NCBI GenBank assembly: GCA_020466095.1
Contig: CM035806.1
Span: 51,003,783 to 51,067,782, forward strand
Origin: Chlorops oryzae
Taxonomy: Eukaryota; Arthropoda; Insecta; Diptera; Chloropidae
Direction: 5' to 3'
Length of the DNA stretch: 64,000 bases
The translations under genes and the position numbers were made by a program. The notes below the pieces were generated by a model. It was not told where the DNA came from and did not search any database. It saw nothing but the letters and a program-made list of their open reading frames with translations. Below are positions 57,605 through 64,000 of the stretch, piece by piece; within the stretch, counting starts at the first letter, position 1; every line of letters begins with the position of its first letter.

Positions 57605-57641
<37 letters not shown>
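57603..57641. repeat. (AAT)n microsatellite
   Basis: About 12 AAT units, directly next to the left end of the element at 57646. Confidence 0.95.
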
Positions 57642-58067
57642 TTAACACTGCGATAGTTTTCTTTAGAATTTTAAAAAGACAACACCGAATTTAACGGTTT
57701 CTCCCTATTTCGGGCACGAGGAATCGAACTGCTTCATTCGTTTTTTGAGTTATCGGTACGCGTTAAAGCAAAAGAATTTTAAAAGTTTTTTTTTACCACT
57801 TTGGTCCATATCTATGTATCAGTTGAAGTTTGGTATTCTAAGTTAACGCCAAAATGTACTCTGAGATATGCCAAGTAATTCTTCCGAAAACACCGTTTTG
57901 ATAAAATGCCGAATTATATGACTTCCAGACTGTCAACTTAAAATCTGAATTTAGCTCGTTAAGTTGAATTTAGAAAATACCCTTTCAGACTGTAAATTCT
58001 GAGTTTACGTGCTCACACGCCTGTTCGAACTTAAATTAGATGTTTGCTTTGAGAGATCGAAAAGATA

Positions 58068-58135
58068 TCGTGGTATAGTGGATAGGCCTCCGCCTTGGAA
58101 CCCGAAAGGCTGAGGTTCGAATCCGGGCGAAAACA
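58068..58135 (+). mobile_element. tRNA-like SINE head or tRNA pseudogene
   Basis: CGTGGTATAGTGGATAGG (A box) and GGTTCGAATCC (B box) are strong and correctly spaced. The T-stem (TGAGG/CCGGG) and acceptor stem do not pair, so it is not a working tRNA. A T-rich stretch follows at 58160-58172. Confidence 0.6.
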
Positions 58136-58363
58136 AGATTAATTGGGGAGAAAGATACTTTTTTTTTTTTTTTATTATTAAAACAAACGAAAATTCATTT
58201 CACCTCTAAGGATTTGTAAAAAGAAGCAAACACGTAATTTCATCGTTGTCAAAAAAGGTAGTGAAATGTAAGGGTTGCAGCAACGAATGCCTAAACTCAT
58301 GAGTTTATTTCTGAATTTAAATACCCTTAACTCAGTTTAAACTCACTACTAAAGTCTACTTAA

Positions 58364-58611
58364 TGGGCTCTACGCAGATATGTAAGAAGTATAGCGCTCG
58401 TTCTTGTGAAGAAAGTAAATCAGAGTTGAAATTTTGATGACAGGTCGACAGAAATATAGAAAATGTATGATTTAAATGCAACCCTGAATATCCGATTGCT
58501 TTTAATCTGCGTATTCGTTGAAGTATTAGAAGTAACTCAAAGTACTTCTTCGTTTTTTTTGCACGTGTTTAGTATAGGAAATTTACTTACTGCATATCTG
58601 CGCAGAGCCCA
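58364..58611. mobile_element. Small MITE with TAA target duplication
   Basis: TGGGCTCTACGCAGATATG and its inverse (one mismatch) form the termini, with TAA on both sides (58361-58363 and 58612-58614). 248 bp, non-coding, nested in the long-TIR element. Confidence 0.7.
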
Positions 58612-59898
58612 TAAGGTACTAAATTCAATTTAACGCAATAGTCTGGAAACCATATTAGGGACCTTTACTTATTTAAAACTAAAAAATCATCTATATTTTA
58701 TTTTTTATTTTGTATATGAATCCCTGAAGTATGCTTCGAAATATTTCAAACACTAACAATACTAACATTAAGGCCCACAATAGTCACCTTGCAACTGGTT
58801 GTTAATTTTTTAATTTGATTTTTTGGAGGCCCTAAATGGAACCTAATATACCAAGCAGTTAAAAACAGTGAGAAAGAAAGCTTTTCACTGCAATGGGCAG
58901 CAAGTTAACAAAATTATTATCCATAATGCCTTGTACCTGCACTTGAATATACAACGTTGAGTTTTAAAAATATTATTTTATATAAGAAGAGCTGTGCAGA
59001 GTATTTATTTTAATTTTTGATCTCAAACAACATTTACAATGAAATCAGATAATAGTTTTATATTTTTCTTTATTTTTTCGCACGTTTTTGAGATCAATCA
59101 GCAGTGGGCCTTCTTTAGACATGGGGTTCCTAAAATGGCAAAAAAAAAGGACAATTTCTAAAATGTCTCAACTGAATACTTTTAAACACTTTTGTGTACT
59201 TTTTTTACATTTTCGGATAAAGGAAAGGTTAAATAAAAGTGATTAAAATCCAAACTCTCTCTAAGTTTAACCAATTTTCGCCTCTGTGGCAAAAACCGTT
59301 AGCATGGCCATATTTGGGTCAGTTACCTTACATTTTGGTGTTAGCTTAGAATACCAAACTTTAACTGATACATAGATATGGGCCAAAAAGTGGTCAAAAA
59401 AGTTTACAAAATTTTTGCATGAAGGCGTACCGACAACTCAAAAAAGTATTGATGCAGTTCGATTCCTCGTGCCCGAAATAGGGAGAAACCGTTGAATCTA
59501 GTCTTGTCTTTTTAAACTTTTGAAAAAACCATCACAGTGTAATCAATAATAATAAACAGAGCAACATTAAATATTTATACACAACACCTAAAAGTATGCA
59601 TTCAAATATTTAAAACGAATTTATAAAGTTTTGATCCCTTACGAACGGTGCAGCAATGCGGCTTTAAGAAGATACGCCCAACACCCAAAAGCCTTGCTCA
59701 AGATGGCTTCAAATGAACATGCCTACAAGGATCAAAAGATTTTTCACTAAAGGAAATGCTCATCATATTTATATGCATACTTTTGGGTACTGAATTTAAA
59801 TATTTTCTTTTGCCCTAATAATAAATAATAGCATGTTTCTACATAGTGAATTAACTAGATGAATTATAGTTAATTCAGGTATTTAGCAGATTATTATT

Positions 59899-60548
59899 CG
59901 GGCCTATTACGGTAGTCGCCGTCGACGCAAAAAATAGACGAAGCGACAGATTCGTATTACAGTAGTCGCCGTCGACGCAATATTGTCGTCGTCGTCGCTA
60001 ATACCTATTACCGTAGTCGCCGCGAGAGTCGCTTCTCGTCGTTTTCTGTCGCTATTTTTTTAGGTGACGACTAGCATGCGAGCAGTGCGATAAAAGTAAT
60101 AAAATGAAAACTAATTTCACTCAATAGTGAGCCAGCTTGAAAAGAACCCAAGTATTGCAAGAGGTTAGCGAAAAGGAACTATTCCTAGCAATTTTAAGGA
60201 AGAATTGGAAGTCATTTCGTCAAAAATAAATTCGCCTTGTCCTCCCATGCAAACTTAAAATATCCAATCTTTGTCTTAAAATTCTCCTCTAGTAATAACT
60301 TGAATTTCTTTAATTTTTGCTTGAGCTTTCAAAATTTTTTTTACTCTTAAAACTATCTCACACAAACAAATTTTCCTAAGATTGGTTCCATTTTCCGAAT
60401 AAAAAATAAAAGTGCTACCAATTTCATTTAAAATTCGTCGTCGTCTCGAACTAGTACCGTAATAGCTATTAAGGGGCGAAGCGACGGCGACGACGACATC
60501 GTTGCTAAGTCGTCGACGACGATAGCGGCGACAACCGTAATAGGCCCG
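59899..60548. mobile_element. 650-bp MITE with TCG-rich ends
   Basis: CGGGCCTATTACGGTAGTCG at the left pairs with CGACAACCGTAATAGGCCCG at the right. Extended GTCGCCGTCGACG repeats lie inside both ends. The flanks ATTATTATT and ATTATTATA may be a 9-bp duplication but lie in simple sequence. The middle is AT-rich and non-coding. Confidence 0.75.
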
Positions 60549-61243
60549 ATTATTATAATTTATTTAGGCGACTATAACTAATTAACTATTTATGTGGATT
60601 AGATATAATGCAGATATTTAGCAGACTCCAATCCATATACTTAATTCACTTAGTTAATTTTAGGTGGAAACATGCCATAAATGAATAGCTAAAAAGACAG
60701 AAACTTCTATAAAGTACTTCCACAGGTTCTTTCATACAAAAGTGAGAATTTTTCCAGTGCAAAGCTTGGACACTCGAATTTCCACAGTTACCTACTTGAA
60801 TACCTTTAATGATATAAAATGAATACTGGAATAAATATTGAGAGAAAACCGAAAATATTGGCAATGCTATTCATTCTTTTATGGCTTTTCAAAGGAAGGC
60901 AGTTTTATTTATCTCCTCTTTGAAAGTAATGAGAAACGAACGTTGGACGATGTTGTAAGGCATAGTTACATAAAATCGGTTAATGCCCAGAAATATCTGC
61001 TCCAATGATCAGAATTAAATATTAATGCAGTATGTTGGCGAAATTAAATCATTGAGACACGGAAACACAACGGCACCAATCCATATTTTAGCGGCCAGCA
61101 TGAAACAGCACGTCTCTGACATTGTGTCCGTTTGGAAATGAAGAACAACAGCGATTGAGAAGCTCAGACCTAAGTGAAGAATAGTACCTATACGAGTATT
61201 GCACACCTCCGCAAAAATAGAGTAAAAACTCAAAATTTGTCTA
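60549..61243. other. Intergenic, no gene supported
   Basis: Two - strand open frames (60646-60864, and 61015-61269, whose first codons lie in the neighbouring MITE) are hydrophobic and have no recognisable domain. Confidence 0.5.
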
Positions 61244-62103
61244 AGGTAAGTGTACCACGTAAGGCCCACCTAACTTCTTTTCGATTAAAGCGTACAAAGT
61301 ATTGATGATAGAAACCCGATTGTTTTTGTGTTGTTTTATTTGATAAATTTTCTATAGAAAAACAAAAAATTCTACCAAAAATCATTATCGGAAAAGCTCC
61401 TAAAATGCGATTTAAAAAAACGTCATTTTGGGCCTTACGAGGAACATGTGTACCTTAAAAGGCCCACTTACTCCTTGTTTGAGATAATGAACCCAAACTT
61501 GCATTCATTACTTTTGAAAGCCTTTTATGTTAATTTATATTGTAAAAGCTAGTAAAAAAAATTAAAATATCAGACAAAATTCGTTTATTTAAAAAAAAAC
61601 TTAACGAATGTTACTAACCTGTTTTTGATTAAGAATTAAAGATTAAACGGTATTTAAGCAAAAAAAAGGTATAGTTGCCGTCTTTTGACCTTAGAGCAAC
61701 TCAATATAAGGTTTCTTAATGACCGTTGTTGAATTTTTTATGGTGGGCCTTTATAGGCCTTCCATGAAAAAAAAATTGCTATTGATTTTTTTACCATAAA
61801 CATACCTCTGTATCTTCACAATACAAAAAACTTTGTTATTTTAAGAAAGCAACCTACAATTTCACTATAGATCATTATTTTTTAAGCATCGTCCACTATA
61901 AAAATGGCTTTTTTACGCCTCTGTTATTTTCAATTGACTGTGGTCGCCGCAAATATAGTGCGATTGTCTTAATTTTTTATTTCTACGAAATAACTTGAGG
62001 ACATGTTTCAACATGTGCAAGTACAGAAACATTTGATAGTTAGAAGTTGGTTAAAATGAAAGTGGGCCTTACGAGGAACCGGGCCTTACGTGGTACACTT
62101 ACC
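61244..62103. mobile_element. 860-bp MITE with 24-bp perfect inverted termini and TA duplication
   Basis: AGGTAAGTGTACCACGTAAG... at the left is the exact inverse of the right end. TA flanks both sides (61242-61243 and 62104-62105). GGGCCTTACGAGGAAC and GGCCCACTTAC words recur inside. No transposase. Confidence 0.8.
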
Positions 62104-62539
62104 TTATATGTAGTTACGAGTATGCTATGGATAGTGTTCACCTATAACCTTTTCACTCGTCACTTGTCTATCTGCACGAAAAACATTCCGTTTTTTTTTT
62201 GTTCTTACCTATAAAAAGTCGAAAAAAATCCGTCATGCATTTCTTCTTGCTTTGATTGACACTGCGACGAATTTTGTCTTTCGCGTTTTCTTAAGTGCGA
62301 TTTTCAGTTGATATTACACATGACACAGTCTCCAATGTCAGCGAAACTGTGAACAACGCCGCTCTTACTTGTTATATTAACGAAGCGTCGTGTAATAAAG
62401 CGGGTTTTGTCGCTTAAAACTCACGAAAAATATTTTATTTTCAAGGGATTTCTTTGCACTTATTGCAATTTAAACATATACTCGTATATATTTAAACATG
62501 TAAAATTGATAAAATATAAAAGAAAGGAGCACCACTTAC

Positions 62540-62673
62540 ATTATCTTCCTATTCGAATGCCTGCCATGAGGTTTTGCAGAGTTTAAAGCTTGGTTATATT
62601 GAGCTGGTGAGCGTATTAGGTTAGGATTGATTTCATAATTATCGACCGCGCGCGAATACCGTTTAATTTGCAT
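62540..62673 (-). CDS. Candidate first coding exon of a - strand gene
   Basis: On the - strand the ATG at 62673 opens a frame (MQIKRYSRAVDNYEINPNLI...) that runs into a good donor, ATAAT|GTAAGT, at 62539. The frame is also open upstream of the ATG, and no other ATG occurs for about 160 nt back to a TCAGTC initiator-like word near 62835-62840. That upstream stretch (CAAGCGAGAAG, AACAAAACAAAGTGAAAGTG) looks like a fly leader and is GC-richer than its surroundings. No domain recognised and no following exon found. Confidence 0.3.
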
Positions 62674-62880
62674 GAATTTTATGGTTCTGCTTTTGTCTTT
62701 TTCACTTAAGGACGCGCCGTGTTGCACTTTCACTTTGTTTTGTTCACTTTTCGCACTCGAGTTGGAAGACTTCTCGCTTGACGGTCACGATCGAATTTTG
62801 AAACAATGCGTTCGCGTTGACGGATGCTGATCGACTGAGCAGGTGAGCGCGAGTGCACGAATTTATTGCTGTTGTTTGTT

Positions 62881-63748
62881 TTTATACCCGACACACTCTG
62901 TGTCGAGGGTATATTGCGTTTGTGTGGTTGTGTGTAGCACCCAGAACCAGTCGAAATAGACCATACAAAATATATGTATATAGAAATGATCAGTGTCACT
63001 AGGAGATTCGATTTAGCCATGTCCGTCCGTCTGTCTGTCCGTCTGTCTGTCTGTATACAGTTATCTTATCGAAAGAGTTGAGCTATCTTGACAAAATTTG
63101 GTATGCGTGCTCACGGCGACATGATTCAGAACAAGTTCGAGAATGGACCCAACCGGACCATTTTTAGGGGTACCTCCAGTACTAGGGTCTGTTACGAAAA
63201 TCACAAAAACTGCTCTAAAATCGAAATATTTCAACATATTTTGATGAAATTTGATATTTGAACATGGTTCAAGGCAAGTAATACGATTTCCAAAAATGTT
63301 GAAAGTGGGCGTGGCAGAAGAGCGTTTTTCAAAAATTGTCTCTTCCACCCGAAATTCAAATGGGACTTGAATGAAATTTGGCACTAATGCTTCCTTTGTA
63401 GCCATAAACATCCTCCCAAAAAATTTTCTTTATCGGTCCAATATTAAGGGTACCTCCAGTACTAGGGTCTGTCACGAAAATCTCAAAACTGCCCCAAAAT
63501 CTGACTTTTTCCAATTATTTCAATGAAACTTAGAATTTGCGCGTATATTTAAGCCTCCGATTAGAATTCCGAAAAATTGGAAAAGTGGGCGTGGCAAAGG
63601 GGCAGTTTGCATAAATAAATTAAACAAAATGCGGTGTATGGGGCCCCTATGGCCTTAAACAACTCCTGATATTAAAAATTATTTGAAGATGTGTGTCTGT
63701 GTCGGGTATTCTATTGTCAGGCTTGCCTGACTATAGCACCCTTACTTG
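62881..63748 (-). mobile_element. Helentron-like element, subfamily A, reverse orientation
   Basis: On the - strand it runs from CAAGTAAGGGTGCTATAGTC (63748) to TGTGTCGGGTATAAA (62881), the same ends, hairpin (GTCAGGC..GCCTGAC), GCCACGCCCACTTTT words and GACAGACGGAC tract as 10228-11109. It sits about 40 bp upstream of the candidate initiator of the - strand exon at 62540-62673. Confidence 0.82.
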
Positions 63749-64000
63749 TTTCAACTGATTTTGCCGCTAATAAGTACTCGGTGCGGAAAAAACGGACAAT
63801 AGGCAAAAGTTATTATGTAAATTTATTTTTGAGCATGAGCCAACGCTTTTTAAGAACATATTGCAGATGCATTAATTCGGACGGCATGTTTTCATCGATT
63901 TTAATCAAGTTTTTGTAATTTTTGGAGCATATTTTTCCGAGTCCTATTCATTATACATATGTATATAACACCTAAATTAAATAAATAAACAAATAAACAG
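63749..64000. other. Window end, nothing recognised
   Basis: AT-rich flank with AAATAAATAAACAAATAAAC at the edge. Confidence 0.5.

Larger units (their letters stand above)
57646..59539. mobile_element. Long-TIR element, PIF/Harbinger-type duplication, with nested insertions
   Basis: Inverted repeats of about 215 bp (57646-57860 and 59328-59539, roughly 80% identical) start CACTGYGATRGTTTT and share TTTCTCCCTATTTCGGGCAC and GGAATCGAACTGC. TAA flanks both ends. It contains a tRNA-like head at 58068-58135 and another small element at 58364-58611, plus a TTCCAGACTRT inverted pair (57925 and 58645). No transposase frame. Confidence 0.7.

Noticed and set aside
58068..58135. A functional tRNA gene
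   Set aside because: A and B boxes are good, but the T-stem and acceptor stem do not pair and there is no clear anticodon stem. Treated as a SINE head or pseudogene.
61015..61269. 84-codon hydrophobic - strand frame that could suggest a chemoreceptor exon
   Set aside because: The start lies in the inverted repeat of a MITE, no receptor motif is visible, and no splice partners were found.
1..64000. CRISPR arrays, operons, riboswitches or other prokaryotic features
   Set aside because: No regularly spaced identical repeats with unique spacers. Genes are spliced and sparse, as in an insect nuclear genome.

Overview
The window looks like an AT-rich, transposon-rich dipteran genome, probably an acalyptrate fly such as a tephritid (inference from the gene content and repeat types; the species cannot be fixed from sequence alone). 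Two spliced genes are certain and both lie on the + strand. The first encodes a secreted or membrane-anchored insect transferrin, best matched to Transferrin-3. It has four coding exons between 3975 and 14573, and its first intron of 8.3 kb is full of repeats. The second is the fly orthologue of WDR60/DYNC2I1, the dynein-2 intermediate chain of retrograde intraflagellar transport. Its coding exons run from 20838 to 25211.

Layout. 1-3.7 kb is upstream intergenic DNA with a 3-bp-TSD foldback element, a hAT-type MITE, a TTAGG-like array and a tRNA-derived SINE. 3.7-14.6 kb is the transferrin gene. 14.9-17.4 kb holds three MITEs, one nested in another. 17.4-21.2 kb is a 1.22-kb direct duplication with a dead Tc1-like transposon between the copies; each copy carries what looks like the first exon of the WDR60 gene. 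21.6-25.2 kb is the body of that gene.

From 25.2 to about 62.5 kb I find no certain gene. The interval is a museum of DNA transposons, many with intact target-site duplications. They include two PIF/Harbinger-like copies, hAT-type MITEs and a hAT deletion derivative, and Helentron-like elements with a GGAC/AGAC tetranucleotide tract. There is also a frameshifted pseudogene of a transposon-associated protein that was itself split by a hAT insertion, and a near-perfect palindrome of about 2.15 kb at 45.4-47.5 kb. Two weaker coding candidates lie on the - strand: a fragment at 35.4-35.8 kb and a possible first exon at 62.54-62.67 kb.

The two certain genes share no evident pathway. The most interesting signals are the long palindrome (a candidate hairpin-RNA locus), the duplicated promoter plus first exon of WDR60, the apparent loss of iron ligands in the transferrin, and the repeated TGTAAC..GTGCGTAAC motif in the transferrin intron. 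One empty-site comparison dates and delimits a Helentron-like insertion exactly.
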